Shown here: positions 8,644 to 17,122 of the stretch, one piece after another | How the letters are laid out: every line of letters starts with the position of its first letter | Numbering within the stretch: the first letter of the stretch is position 1 | NCBI RefSeq assembly: GCF_003574625.1 | Contig: NZ_QNUJ01000001.1 | Location: forward strand, 620,001 to 684,000 | Reading direction: 5' to 3' | Length of the DNA: 64,000 nucleotides | Origin: Shinella zoogloeoides | Lineage (GTDB): Bacteria > Pseudomonadota > Alphaproteobacteria > Rhizobiales > Rhizobiaceae | Made by a program: the position numbers and the translations under genes | The notes under the pieces: generated by a model | Told to the model about the DNA's origin: nothing | Databases searched by the model: none | Seen by the model: the letters and a program-made list of their open reading frames with translations, nothing else

Positions 8644-9482
8644 TGCGCGCCGGTATCTTCGCCAAGACCTTCGCAGGCACGACGCCGGATGTCGTGCTCG
8701 CCGCCGCGCGCGATGCCGGCTACGCGTCGGTGCAGTACAATTTCGCCTGCTCTGGCCTTGGGGCCTTGCCGGAGGCGATCCCGGACGCTGCCGTCGCGGC
8801 GATCCGTGAGGCATCGGAACGAACCGGTGTCGCCATCGCGGCGATCTCCGCAACCTACAACATGATCCACCCGGATATCGCCGTGCGGGAAGCCGGCCGG
8901 CGCAGCTTTGCGGCGATTGCCGCAGCGGCGCATGCGGCCGGTTCGACCCTTCTGACCGTCTGCACGGGAAGCCGGGATGCCGCCGACCAGTGGCGCGACC
9001 ATCCAGACAACCAGGGGGCCGAGGCCTGGCAGGACATGATCGCCGAGTTCGGCCATCTGCTCGCCATCGCGGAACGGCACGATATCTTCATCGGCGTCGA
9101 GCCGGAGCTCGCCAATGTCATCAACTCCGCCGCGAAGGCGCGGCGGCTGATCGAAACGATGGCGAGCGAGCGCATCCGCATCGTGCTGGATCCGGCCAAT
9201 CTCTTCGAGAACGAGGACGCTGAAACGCGCGGCCGCATCATCGACGCGGCTATCGACCTGCTGAAAGACCGGATCGCCATCGCGCACGCCAAGGATCGCA
9301 ACGCCGACAGCTCCTTCGCTACCGCGGGCAGGGGCGTCATCGACTATCCGCGCTACGTGGCCTCGCTGAAGCGGGCAGGCTTCGACGGCGATATGATCAC
9401 CCACGGGCTTTCGGCGGCAGAAGCGCCGGGCGTCGCCGCCTTCCTCGCGCCCCTCATCGCCCCGGAGGGTCGCAACGCATGA
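8643..9482 (+). CDS. Sugar phosphate isomerase/epimerase family (xylose-isomerase-like TIM barrel)
   Basis: A 279-residue AP-endonuclease-2-type TIM barrel, a family of metal-dependent isomerases, epimerases and dehydratases for sugars and cyclitols (IolE/IolI-like). Candidate metal ligands are Glu in GVEPEL, Asp in VLDPANLFE, His in AHAKDRN and a C-terminal acidic/His region. The ATG at 8643 overlaps the stop of the previous gene. A GTG three bases earlier is possible but adds only one residue. Together with two Gfo/Idh enzymes it suggests rearrangement of a keto-sugar or keto-inositol. Confidence 0.88.
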   Translation: MRAGIFAKTFAGTTPDVVLAAARDAGYASVQYNFACSGLGALPEAIPDAAVAAIREASERTGVAIAAISATYNMIHPDIAVREAGRRSFAAIAAAAHAAGSTLLTVCTGSRDAADQWRDHPDNQGAEAWQDMIAEFGHLLAIAERHDIFIGVEPELANVINSAAKARRLIETMASERIRIVLDPANLFENEDAETRGRIIDAAIDLLKDRIAIAHAKDRNADSSFATAGRGVIDYPRYVASLKRAGFDGDMITHGLSAAEAPGVAAFLAPLIAPEGRNA

Positions 9483-10282
9483 ATCCGATCCGCCATCCCG
9501 TCGAAGGCGCGAACCTCGCGGTCTACGAGGAGGGCGAGGGCATGCCCTTCGTCTTCCAGCATGGCCTTTGCGGGGATCAGGCCCAGCCGGGCCAGGTCTT
9601 TCCGGCCGCTGCCGGCTTCAGGCGCATCACCGTCGAATGCCGCGGCCACGGTGCCTCGGATGCGGGTTCCAAGGCGGCCTTTTCGATCGCCACCTTCGCC
9701 GACGACATTGCCGGCTATCTTGCGGCGCAAGGTGCCGGACGAGCCGTGGTGGGTGGAATCTCGATGGGGGCGGCGATCGCGCTGCGGCTTGCCGTCCGCC
9801 GGCCTGAACGGGTTCGGGCGCTCGTGATCGCGCGGCCCGCCTGGATTTGTGCCGCCAATCCGGCAAACATGGCGCCGAACCGCATTGCCGGTGAACTTCT
9901 CGACCGCTATCCGCCGCAGGAGGCGCGCCGGCAGTACGAGGCCTTGCCCCTGGCGGCAGAGCTGGAACGGGAAGCACCGGACAATCTTGCTTCGATCCGC
10001 GGCTTCTTCACGCGCGAGCCGATCGACGTTACCGCAGCGCTGCTCCGGGCAATCTCGATGGACGGCCCCGACGTCACCGAGGCGGAGGTCTCCGCCATTG
10101 CCGTGCCGACGCTCGTGATCGGCCATGGGCGCGACCTCGTTCATCCGCTTGGTCATGCCCGGTCGCTTGCCGGGATGATCCCGGGCGCGCGGCTGGTGGA
10201 GATCACGCCGAAGGCGGACGATGCCGACGCCTATCGTGCCGATTTCCGCGCCGCCCTGTCGGCCTTCCTCAAGGAGCTCTGA
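9479..10282 (+). CDS. Alpha/beta hydrolase
   Basis: A 267-residue alpha/beta-hydrolase-fold protein. The oxyanion region is FQHGLCGD near residue 27, the nucleophile elbow GGISMGAA supplies Ser near 97, and an acidic candidate is in GHGRDLVHP. At the usual place of the catalytic His near the C-terminus I read ITPKADDADAYRADF with no His, so either the His of LVHP substitutes or the triad is incomplete. It overlaps the isomerase by 4 bases (ATGA). It may cleave an ester or lactone formed in the pathway, or a C-C bond. Substrate unknown. Confidence 0.85.
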   Translation: MNPIRHPVEGANLAVYEEGEGMPFVFQHGLCGDQAQPGQVFPAAAGFRRITVECRGHGASDAGSKAAFSIATFADDIAGYLAAQGAGRAVVGGISMGAAIALRLAVRRPERVRALVIARPAWICAANPANMAPNRIAGELLDRYPPQEARRQYEALPLAAELEREAPDNLASIRGFFTREPIDVTAALLRAISMDGPDVTEAEVSAIAVPTLVIGHGRDLVHPLGHARSLAGMIPGARLVEITPKADDADAYRADFRAALSAFLKEL

Positions 10283-10283
10283 G

Positions 10284-10424
10284 ATGCGGCCGCCTTCCGA
10301 TTGGATTGAAACCTTGCCCGAGGACCGGCTGATGGCCGAGACCGTCGTCACGAGGTCGCCCGCCTTCGAGGCGGAGGGGCTGGCCTCGTCCGCAACCGGT
10401 GGAACGACAAGAGGCCTTGTATGA
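10284..10424 (+). pseudogene. Truncated start of a ribulose-phosphate 3-epimerase-like gene (46 codons)
   Basis: An ATG directly after the hydrolase stop opens 46 codons reading MRPPSDWIETLPEDRLMAET. This resembles the N-terminus of rhizobial ribulose-phosphate 3-epimerase-like proteins (pattern W-x3-LP-x-DRL-x-AE). After MAET the homology ends and the frame runs to TGA at 10422-10424, overlapping the next ATG at 10421. The rest of the barrel is missing, so an internal deletion is likely. It may still serve as a coupled leader for the ROK gene. The assignment rests on a short match from memory. Confidence 0.45.
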
Positions 10425-11419
10425 ACGACGATTTCACCATCGGCCTCGATCTCGGCGGCACACAGGTTCGCGCCGCGCTGGTGCGCGCCGGAAAGGTTTT
10501 TGCGCGCACGGCGGCGCGCACGGATATCAGTGGTCCGGAAGAGGTGATGCGCCAGTTCGGTGCGCTTGTCGCGGAGGTGTCGCGGGCGGCAGGCAGCGCC
10601 CCGGTCCGCGCGATCGGCATGTGCGCCCCGGGGCCGCTCGATACCGTGAGCGGCGTTATCGACCATATTCCGACCCTTCCCGGCTGGGAGCAATTCCCCC
10701 TGCGCGACCGCCTGTCGGAGCTTTTCGGCCTTCCGGCCATCGTCGAGAACGATGGCATCGCGGCCGCCTTCGGCGAATGGCAATACGGGGCTGCGCGCGG
10801 GCTGGACCACATGGTCTATGTCACGGTCAGCACGGGCATCGGCGGCGGTGTCGTTGTCGACGGCCGGCTGATGCACGGGGCGCGGGGCATGGGCGGCCAT
10901 GTCGGGCATTTCACGCTGGTTGCGGAAGGGCCTGTCTGCTCGTGCGGGCGCGTCGGTTGCTTCGAAGCGGTTGCCGCCGGTACGGCCTTCGGCAAGCGGG
11001 TCCGCGCGTCGGCAAGCGGAAACCCCGCCTCCTACCTTGGCAGGATGGCCGAGCACGAGACGCTCGAAGGCCGCCACGCTGTGGAGGGGGCGCGAGCAGG
11101 CGATGCCGCCTGCCTCGCCCTCGTCGCTGAAGAGGCTGATTGGCTCGGCTCCGGTTTTGCCAGCCTGCTGCATCTCTACAGCCCGCAGATGATCGTCATG
11201 GGCGGCGGCGTGTCGGCCGCTTTCGATTTGCTCGAACCAGGCATTCGTGCGCGCATCCGCCGCGATGCCATGGCCCCCTTTCGGGAGGTGCCGGTCGTAC
11301 CTGCAAGCCTTGGCGACGATGCCGGTCTCGTCGGGGTGGCCGATCTCGCGATTATCCGGCAGCGGGCATCGAATACATTACGTCGGCCGGCATGTTCGGA
11401 ATTCAGCGGCATGCCTTGA
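10421..11419 (+). CDS. ROK family sugar kinase (glucokinase-like)
   Basis: A 332-residue ROK protein without a DNA-binding domain, hence a probable sugar kinase. The ATP motif is IGLDLGGTQVRAALV (7-21), the catalytic region VENDGIAAAFGE carries the expected Asp, and the zinc motif is CSCGRVGCFEAVAAG. It presumably phosphorylates the imported or processed sugar in the cytoplasm. The ATG overlaps the stop of the 46-codon fragment upstream. The tail beyond VADLAIIRQ is longer than usual and ends where the sequence becomes degenerate, so the last ~20 residues may have been altered by a rearrangement. Confidence 0.88.
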   Translation: MNDDFTIGLDLGGTQVRAALVRAGKVFARTAARTDISGPEEVMRQFGALVAEVSRAAGSAPVRAIGMCAPGPLDTVSGVIDHIPTLPGWEQFPLRDRLSELFGLPAIVENDGIAAAFGEWQYGAARGLDHMVYVTVSTGIGGGVVVDGRLMHGARGMGGHVGHFTLVAEGPVCSCGRVGCFEAVAAGTAFGKRVRASASGNPASYLGRMAEHETLEGRHAVEGARAGDAACLALVAEEADWLGSGFASLLHLYSPQMIVMGGGVSAAFDLLEPGIRARIRRDAMAPFREVPVVPASLGDDAGLVGVADLAIIRQRASNTLRRPACSEFSGMP

Positions 11420-11525
11420 AGGTTATACCTTTCAAGCACTTGCCGCTCGAGCGCGCGCCGGCTCATATCCATTCAAGAACACGGACCTTTTGATCTCTCG
11501 ACCGAAGAGCCTTTCCTGCCAGTAG

Positions 11526-11888
11526 GCGCGACTCGGTCGAGAGGCGGTCCGGGCCTCGGCTGACGAACTATCGCCTACTAACCAGGTGATTGGTGCGAAT
11601 GCCGCGTTTCACGAAAAGATCGCGGCTGTTGGCCGAAATCCTCACTTTTCATGGCTTCTCTCTCGCCTTCTCACCAAGCAGCAACGGTTATGGCACTGGC
11701 ACCGCCCCAATTCGAGGACTGCTGAGCTGCCCATCGTCCTTGATGACCACTCCGCTATCATTACGGCAATCGTCGAGAAGAATGTCGAAGAAGCCGATCG
11801 CTTGAGCAGGGCTCGCGCGGAGCAAATTGCCGCGCGTATGTCGAGGGTGTTTGAGCAATTGTCGAATTCTGAAATCGAACTCCCTTGA
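11526..11888 (+). pseudogene. Remnant of a GntR/FCD regulator (C-terminal domain only)
   Basis: The frame is open from after TAG (11523-11525) to TGA (11886-11888). It reads ANAAFHEKIAAVGRNPHF, then DDHSAIITAIVEKNVEEADR, which is the FCD ligand-binding domain of FadR-type GntR regulators (FHxxIAxxxxNPxF and HxxIxxAIxxxxxxxA). The winged-helix half is absent and no ribosome site precedes it. It is therefore a decayed 3' fragment. A short GTG-started 100-residue product from 11586 is possible but unlikely to act as a regulator. Confidence 0.65.
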
Positions 11889-11945
11889 TTGAATATTTGC
11901 CCCCCGCAAGGATGGCCGCACGCAAGGGCAAGGAGATCATCGCCG

Positions 11946-12230
11946 TCCGCGGCGGCGGCGCTGAACGGCCCGCCGGACTTCGTGACGTCGGCCGTCGTCG
12001 AATATCGGGCACGCGGTGAACGCGTCAAAGGGGTTTGGCGCGATCCCCGGCCTTGAGGTTCGTGCGCCGGAGGGGGCTTCTACCTCTCCCCGAAATGCGC
12101 GCCTTTGGACTATCGCGGTCCTTCGTTCCCGGCGCAGGCCCGGCATAGCCTTTTCTATGCCGGGCCTGCGAGCGTGGTGCAGGATTTATCGAGGTTCGTC
12201 GCTGTGTCTCGAAGGTGATTTGAGGATCTG
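11946..12230 (+). pseudogene. Frameshifted remnant of a class I aminotransferase
   Basis: Three consecutive pieces in changing frames rebuild the C-terminal part of an aspartate-aminotransferase-like protein: AALNGPPDFVTSAVVEYRAR (from 11952), KGFGAIPGLEVRAPEGA (about 12028-12077), then FYLSPKCAPLDYRG (from 12078). These match the family pattern AALNGPQDFxxxxxxxYRRRR ... IPGLxxxxPEGAFYLxPxCA. At least two frameshifts and missing ends make it non-functional. It lies behind the GntR remnant, so both may be left from one lost regulator-aminotransferase locus. Confidence 0.6.
12133..12170. repeat. Perfect 16-bp inverted repeat (hairpin) with 6-nt loop
   Basis: CGCAGGCCCGGCATAG (12133-12148) and CTATGCCGGGCCTGCG (12155-12170) are exact reverse complements around CCTTTT. 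It lies inside the degenerate region, with no T-run on either side. It could be an old terminator or a dispersed palindromic element. Confidence 0.7.
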
Positions 12231-12252
12231 ACCTTTAGAGCGACGGATTCCT

Positions 12253-12636
12253 CTATTCGCTTGCGTAGCTTCCATCCGCCTTGTGCGTTTCGTTGCCGGA
12301 AAGAGGCGGCGTGAAGACGCAGACGAGCAGCAGGTCGCCTTTCGTGGCGCGCAGGATGTGCGGATCGTTTTCGTTGAGCGAATAGATCGTGCCCGGCTTG
12401 ATCGGGAACACTTCCCCGGTCACCTTATGCTCGACTTCGCCCTCACCCGAAATGCAGTAGTTGCTTTCGAAGTGGTTCTTGTAGTGAAGATGCAGTTCGG
12501 CGCCTTCGAGGACACGGGTTTCATGCACCGAGTGGCCCATGCCGTGCTCGCGTACGATCATGCGCTTGCTCTGCCAGCCCGGCCCGGAGACATCCCGTGC
12601 GGATCCTGCCATTTCCTGTGAGGTGACGACGATCAT
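12253..12636 (-). CDS. ectC: Ectoine synthase family protein (EctC-like), orphan
   Basis: A 127-residue cupin of the same length as EctC, which closes N-gamma-acetyl-diaminobutyrate to ectoine. The residues known to bind iron in EctC (Glu57, Tyr85, His93) all occur at the same numbers (HFE, GTIY, DPH), with typical blocks MIVR-x-HGMG-x-S-x-HET, HYKNHFESNYCISGEGE and CVFTPPLSGNE. No ectA or ectB lies nearby. Instead it is the last gene of a minus-strand operon with amidase, GntR regulator and ABC importer. Solitary EctC homologues are known in non-producers. It may cyclise an imported precursor, open a ring in reverse, or act on a related N-acyl diamine. AGGAG precedes the start. Confidence 0.88.
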   Translation of the reverse strand: MIVVTSQEMAGSARDVSGPGWQSKRMIVREHGMGHSVHETRVLEGAELHLHYKNHFESNYCISGEGEVEHKVTGEVFPIKPGTIYSLNENDPHILRATKGDLLLVCVFTPPLSGNETHKADGSYASE

Positions 12637-12654
12637 TTCAAACTCCTGGTTTTT

Positions 12655-13992
12655 TCAAAGGGGGTTTCGGATGGCTTTCGCAAGGACCGGTTCAAGCATC
12701 CCGGCGATGGCCAGGAGCTTGTCGTCGGCGCCGCGGGTGCCCGTCAGCATCATGCCGATGGGCAGGCCGCCGGCGGGCAGCGTGACGCTCGGCAGGTCGA
12801 GCCGGTTTGCGAATTCGGTGAGGGAAAAGGAACGGCTGTTCATCGCGAGATAGCGAGACTGCTCGTCAAGGTCGCCGGCGCGTGGCGGCATCATCGGCAC
12901 CGTCGGCAGCACGAACGCGCCGAAGCCCTCGATTTCCCGGTCGAACTGTTTCCGGCATGTGTCCAGCTCGACGAGCGCCCGGCGATATTCACCTTCGGGC
13001 GCCTCCGCCCCCTGCCTGAGGCGTGTCGCGATCAACGGGTCGTAGAGATGTTCCGCAGCCTTCAGGAGCGCCTCGTGGTACCTGTAGGCCTCATAGCCGA
13101 TGATCCGCCCCTCGACGGTGATCCGCGTCGCCGACTGCAGGCTCGGGAGTGGGATTTCCGTGATCTCCACGCCTTCATCCGCCAGGGCGTTCATGCAGCG
13201 CGTGAAGGTGTCGCGGACGTCCGCGTCGATGGTGGCTTCCTTGTAGAAGGCCGGGATGGCCAGACGAAACGGCGTGGGCTCCGGCTCGGAGATTTCCCCA
13301 TGCGCGAGGAGCGCATCGACGATCCGGCACAGGTCCGCCGAGCGGGTTATGAGGCCGGGCACATCGAAGGACGTCGACAGCCATTTCATGCCGTCGCTCG
13401 AATAGCGGCCACGGCTGGGCTTGAAGCCCACGACGCCGCAGAACGCCGCGGGGATACGGGCAGAGCCGCTGGTGTCCGAGCATACCGCGATATCGCAATA
13501 TCCCCGCGCAACGGCGACCGCCCCTCCGGAACTGGACCCTCCCGCCACCCGCTCTCCCGTCGCATCGAGCGGCGTGCGGGGCGTGCCGAAGGCCAAGTTC
13601 AGGCCAAGGGCGCCATAGGCGAATTCCGTCATGTTGGTCTGCGCGACAAGGGTCGCGCCGCAAGTGCGCAGTCGGGCGACCATGGGCGCCGTTTGCGTTG
13701 CCGCCGGTGAGCCCGCCAATGCTCTCGACGCGCAGCTGGTGGGCCACCCCTCGACGTCGAAACAGGCCTTCGCCGTCATCGTCAGGCCCGCGAGCGGCGG
13801 CAGCGAGGCCCCTTCCTGCCGAAGGCGTTCCCAATCGGCCAGCTCTTGGCCCGCGTCGGCGAAGCGTTCCGCAAGAAAAATCGCCTGGCCTTGCCAGGAG
13901 CGGGCCTGATAGTCCGCGATGGCAGCCGCAAATTTGGCGTGCGGGGAACGAGGGTCGGTCGGCGCGTTCGGCATGTCGGTCACGTTTCTCAT
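12655..13992 (-). CDS. Amidase (amidase signature family)
   Basis: A 445-residue amidase with the Ser-cisSer-Lys triad: Lys75 in TMTAKACFDV, the cis-Ser in GGSSSGGAVA (151-160) and nucleophile Ser177 in SDTSGSARIPAAFCG. It should hydrolyse a carboxamide or N-acyl bond in the cytoplasm. The start ATG (13992) lies next to the GntR stop; an internal ATG at 13974 is also possible. It sits between the regulator and the EctC-like gene, 18 bases before the latter. The pair may process an N-acylated or amide compound brought in by the operon's importer. This link to EctC chemistry is inference. Confidence 0.88.
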   Translation of the reverse strand: MRNVTDMPNAPTDPRSPHAKFAAAIADYQARSWQGQAIFLAERFADAGQELADWERLRQEGASLPPLAGLTMTAKACFDVEGWPTSCASRALAGSPAATQTAPMVARLRTCGATLVAQTNMTEFAYGALGLNLAFGTPRTPLDATGERVAGGSSSGGAVAVARGYCDIAVCSDTSGSARIPAAFCGVVGFKPSRGRYSSDGMKWLSTSFDVPGLITRSADLCRIVDALLAHGEISEPEPTPFRLAIPAFYKEATIDADVRDTFTRCMNALADEGVEITEIPLPSLQSATRITVEGRIIGYEAYRYHEALLKAAEHLYDPLIATRLRQGAEAPEGEYRRALVELDTCRKQFDREIEGFGAFVLPTVPMMPPRAGDLDEQSRYLAMNSRSFSLTEFANRLDLPSVTLPAGGLPIGMMLTGTRGADDKLLAIAGMLEPVLAKAIRNPL

Positions 13993-13993
13993 T

Positions 13994-14638
13994 CTACATC
14001 AGCGTCATCAGCATCGCCTCGGCATCGGCGAGATAGATCTCGAGGCGGTCGGCGGCGGTCTCGTATCGGCCCTCGGCCAGAAGTCCGTGGATTTCGGTTT
14101 CCCTCATCAGCCACGGTTCCTGGAATGCGCGCTCCTGCGCCCCGGTCACGAAGACGAGGCGCAACTGGGTGACGAGGAGCGAAAACATCTGGTCGAAGAT
14201 CGGGCTGCCATGAAGGGCGACGATCTCCTGATGGAAGCGCAGGCTCGTCGTTGCCCCGACCTGCCAGTCGGCCCGCTCGATGGCCCCCGTGCCTTCACGC
14301 GTGAGGTCCCCGAGCCGTTGCAGCCAGTCGGCCGGCACGGACTGTCGGCCGCGCAGCGCGCTCAGTTCGACGACGCGGCGCACGATGAAGATGTCCTTCA
14401 GCTCGGCCGCGGAAAGGCGCTTGACCCGAACGCTCTTGTTGCGCTCCTGCGACAGCAGCCCCTGCTGGCGAAGCAATTGCAGGGATTCCCGCAGCGTGTT
14501 GCGGGATACGTTATAGACGTCGATCAGCTCGGCCTCGATCAGGGCGGCGCCGCTCAGGATCCGTCCGCAAAGAATGCTGTTGCGGATTTCATTCGCAACC
14601 CGGATGAAAGCTGGTTCGTTTGGAGCGGTTTCGGTCAT
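13994..14638 (-). CDS. GntR family regulator with FCD domain
   Basis: A 214-residue FadR-type GntR regulator. The winged helix spans about 10-75 (VANEIRNSILCGRILSGAAL, then ISRNTLRESLQLLRQQGLL as VSRNTLRESL), followed by the all-helical FCD domain from about 85 (VRRVVELSALR ... RFHQEIVALHGSPIFDQMF). FCD domains bind small carboxylates, often through a metal. It lies inside the operon between the fused transporter and the amidase. The overlapping dyads at 17123-17150 before the first operon gene are likely operators, giving autoregulation by the transported substrate. Confidence 0.9.
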   Translation of the reverse strand: MTETAPNEPAFIRVANEIRNSILCGRILSGAALIEAELIDVYNVSRNTLRESLQLLRQQGLLSQERNKSVRVKRLSAAELKDIFIVRRVVELSALRGRQSVPADWLQRLGDLTREGTGAIERADWQVGATTSLRFHQEIVALHGSPIFDQMFSLLVTQLRLVFVTGAQERAFQEPWLMRETEIHGLLAEGRYETAADRLEIYLADAEAMLMTLM

Positions 14639-14646
14639 GTCGGATC

Positions 14647-16170
14647 TCAGTTTGTCAGGTTCTTCAAGAAGGTCCTGAGCTGAGGATACAGGCCCGCCTT
14701 GATGTTCGCGGGCGTATCGTCGCAGATCACCTTGCCCTGCTCCATAAACAAAATGCGATCGGACACATCGAAGGCGAAATTCATCTCGTGCGTGACGATC
14801 ACCATCGTGACGCCGTCGCCTGCCAGGGAACGGATGACGCCCAGGACCTCGTCCACGGTCTCCGGGTCGAGCGCGGAGGTGGGCTCGTCGAACAGGATGA
14901 TGCTCGGCGACATCATCAGGGCGCGCGCGATGGCAACGCGCTGCTGCTGGCCGCCCGAAAGCTGGTGAGGATATTTGCGGGCATGCGCGGCCATGCCGAC
15001 TTTCGCCAGATAGTGGAAGGCTTCGGCCTCAAGGTCGGCGCGCGTGCCGAGACCATGGTAGAGCGGGGCGAGCAGGACATTGTCGAGGATGGTGCGGTGG
15101 TTGAACAGGTTGAAGCTCTGGAAGACCATGCCGACATCGCGGATCAGCCGGAAATCCTCCTTGAACAGGTGGGCACCCGACGCGGACGCCCCGGCGGAGA
15201 TGAAGGGTTCGCCATGCAGGCGCACCGAGCCGCTATCCATGTGCTCCAGTCCGTTCAAGGTCCGGATGAAGGTGGTCTTGCCGGAACCGGAGCGCCCGAT
15301 GATAGAGATCACCTCGCCCGGCTGGACCGTCAGATCGACGCCCTTGAGAACCTGCAGGTCGCCGAAGGCCTTGTGGACGCCCTTCGCCTCCAGCGCCGGA
15401 ACGTCCGCCGGCTGGCGCCTGGAGGCCGGCCGGGCGGTGAAGCGCGCGATCTTCGCCGCGACTTCCCCTTCCGAGAGCGGCTGGGCCTTCTGTCCCAGCC
15501 GGTTCACGTCAGCCGATCGCTCGAGAAAGGTGATGCTGCGATCGAAGATCGTGACGATAAGGATGTAATAGAAGGCGACGGCCGTGAGCGTCTCGAGGAT
15601 CAGGAAGTTCTGGGTGTAGAGCCGCTGGCCGACAAGCAGGATTTCCGCAAGCGAGATGACGGAAACGAGCGAGGTCAGCTTCACGATCGTCACGAGCTCG
15701 TTCGCAAGGGCGGGAAGAGCGACGCGGATCGCCTGCGGAATGACGATCAGGCGCTGTATCCCGAAAAAGGAGAGCCCGAGCGCGCGGCCGGCCTCGACCT
15801 GGCCTTTCGGTATGGCGATGAGCCCGCCTCGATGGATCTCGGCCATATAGGCCGCCTCGCTGACGACGAGGGCGATGAAACCGGCCGTGAAGGCATTCGA
15901 CAGGACCGACCGGAGCGCGGGGAAGACCTGCGGCATGCTGTAGATGAAGATGAGCAGGACCAGCAGAGGCAGGCTTCTGAAGAACCAGATATAGGTTTGC
16001 GTCGCGCGGGCCAGCACCTTCCACCGGGATCTCTTGGCAAGAGCGAGAGCGAAGCCGACGACGGCGGCGACGAGCCAGCTCGCCAGACTCAGTTGCACGA
16101 CCGTCCAGGACGCCAGCCAGAAATCGGTATCGGCCAGAAGGCCAACGGTATAGTGCCAGTCGAAACCCAT
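14647..16170 (-). CDS. Fused polar amino-acid ABC transporter permease and ATPase
   Basis: A 507-residue fusion. Residues about 1-225 are a HisM/GlnP-type permease with five or so helices and the EAA loop [22 protein letters not shown] linker of about 35 residues leads to a GlnQ-type ATPase (about 260-505) with Walker [10 protein letters not shown], signature LSGGQQQR and Walker [14 protein letters not shown]. Most family 3 systems encode these as separate genes; fused versions are known but uncommon. It works with the binding protein at 16244. Substrate class: amino acids, opines or small zwitterions, compatible with an ectoine-like osmolyte. Confidence 0.92.
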   Translation of the reverse strand: MGFDWHYTVGLLADTDFWLASWTVVQLSLASWLVAAVVGFALALAKRSRWKVLARATQTYIWFFRSLPLLVLLIFIYSMPQVFPALRSVLSNAFTAGFIALVVSEAAYMAEIHRGGLIAIPKGQVEAGRALGLSFFGIQRLIVIPQAIRVALPALANELVTIVKLTSLVSVISLAEILLVGQRLYTQNFLILETLTAVAFYYILIVTIFDRSITFLERSADVNRLGQKAQPLSEGEVAAKIARFTARPASRRQPADVPALEAKGVHKAFGDLQVLKGVDLTVQPGEVISIIGRSGSGKTTFIRTLNGLEHMDSGSVRLHGEPFISAGASASGAHLFKEDFRLIRDVGMVFQSFNLFNHRTILDNVLLAPLYHGLGTRADLEAEAFHYLAKVGMAAHARKYPHQLSGGQQQRVAIARALMMSPSIILFDEPTSALDPETVDEVLGVIRSLAGDGVTMVIVTHEMNFAFDVSDRILFMEQGKVICDDTPANIKAGLYPQLRTFLKNLTN

Positions 16171-16243
16171 GGGAAACTGCTCGAAAATAAGAGGGGGACG
16201 CCGGCCTCGCGGGCCGGCGTTTCGATACGCCTGGAAGACGGAT

Positions 16244-17104
16244 TTACTGCGCGGTGGACGTGACGCTCTCGATGTCCGCGTCGCTTACCGTCGGCATGCC
16301 ATATGCGTCGGCGAGAGCGGCATAGCTGCCGTCCTGGCGCATCTTCGAGAAGGCTTCGCTGACGGCGCCGTAGAGGTCCTTGTTCTGCGGGCTGACGGCG
16401 ACGCCGATCAGCACCGGATAGATGAGGTCCTTCGACGTCACCTCATAGTCACTCGGGAACTTCTTCAGGAGTTCGGCCGCCACGACATTGTCCATGAACT
16501 CGACATCGATGGAGCGGGAACGGAGCGCCTGCGTGACCTGGGCGTCCGTATCGAATTCGCGGGTCTCGATGGCGCCGAGGCCGTTCGCCGCGCAGTGCTC
16601 GTCCGAGAATTTCTTGAGTTTGGGCAGCCAGGATGCGCCCTGCATCGAGCCGACGACCTTGCCGCACAATTCGGCTTCCCCGGTAGGACGGAACGTCGCG
16701 TCCTTCAGCACCAGCAGCGAAGAGCCGGCCTTGAGATAGGGAATGAAGTTCAGGATCTTCTGCCGCTCCGGCGTGACGTAGAGGGCGGAGGCCACGACGT
16801 CGAAATGGTTGGCCCGGATACCCGTGATCAGGCTTGCGAAGCGGGTGTCGATGAACTCGGAGCCCAGCTCCAGGCGCTTGGAAAGGGCCTGCATGAATTC
16901 GACGTCGAAGCCCGCCGGCACGCCGTCCTTCAGATAGGCGAAGGGCGGATAGGTCAGGTCCGAACCGACGGAAAGCGTTCCCTCCTTGATCGTCGGAAGC
17001 GGCGCGGCCTGCGCGGGCTGCATCGTGGCGGACGCCAGCAGCAGGGACGCGGCCACGGTGCCGGCAGCGCATAGTCCGGAGAGAATTCGCGATGGATCGA
17101 GCAT
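16244..17104 (-). CDS. Family 3 periplasmic solute-binding protein
   Basis: A 286-residue amino-acid-type binding protein with an N-terminal export signal ending near QAQA (residue 34; MQPAQAAP). The mature part has the family landmarks [34 protein letters not shown] and the second-lobe pattern [15 protein letters not shown]. First gene of the minus-strand operon and therefore nearest the GntR-type operators at 17123-17150. The upstream ribosome site GGGAGG lies 7-8 bases before the ATG. The ligand cannot be read from sequence. Confidence 0.9.
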   Translation of the reverse strand: MLDPSRILSGLCAAGTVAASLLLASATMQPAQAAPLPTIKEGTLSVGSDLTYPPFAYLKDGVPAGFDVEFMQALSKRLELGSEFIDTRFASLITGIRANHFDVVASALYVTPERQKILNFIPYLKAGSSLLVLKDATFRPTGEAELCGKVVGSMQGASWLPKLKKFSDEHCAANGLGAIETREFDTDAQVTQALRSRSIDVEFMDNVVAAELLKKFPSDYEVTSKDLIYPVLIGVAVSPQNKDLYGAVSEAFSKMRQDGSYAALADAYGMPTVSDADIESVTSTAQ

Positions 17105-17122
17105 ATCAACCTCCCATATTGC

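Noticed and set aside
5158-8853. A 1231-codon open frame on the minus strand
   Set aside because: It is antisense to three well-supported dehydrogenase genes and has an arginine-rich composition typical of GC-rich shadow frames; no domain is recognisable.
12253-12636. Reading this EctC as part of an ectoine biosynthesis operon
   Set aside because: No ectA, ectB, ectD or ask gene is present; neighbours are transport and amidase genes.
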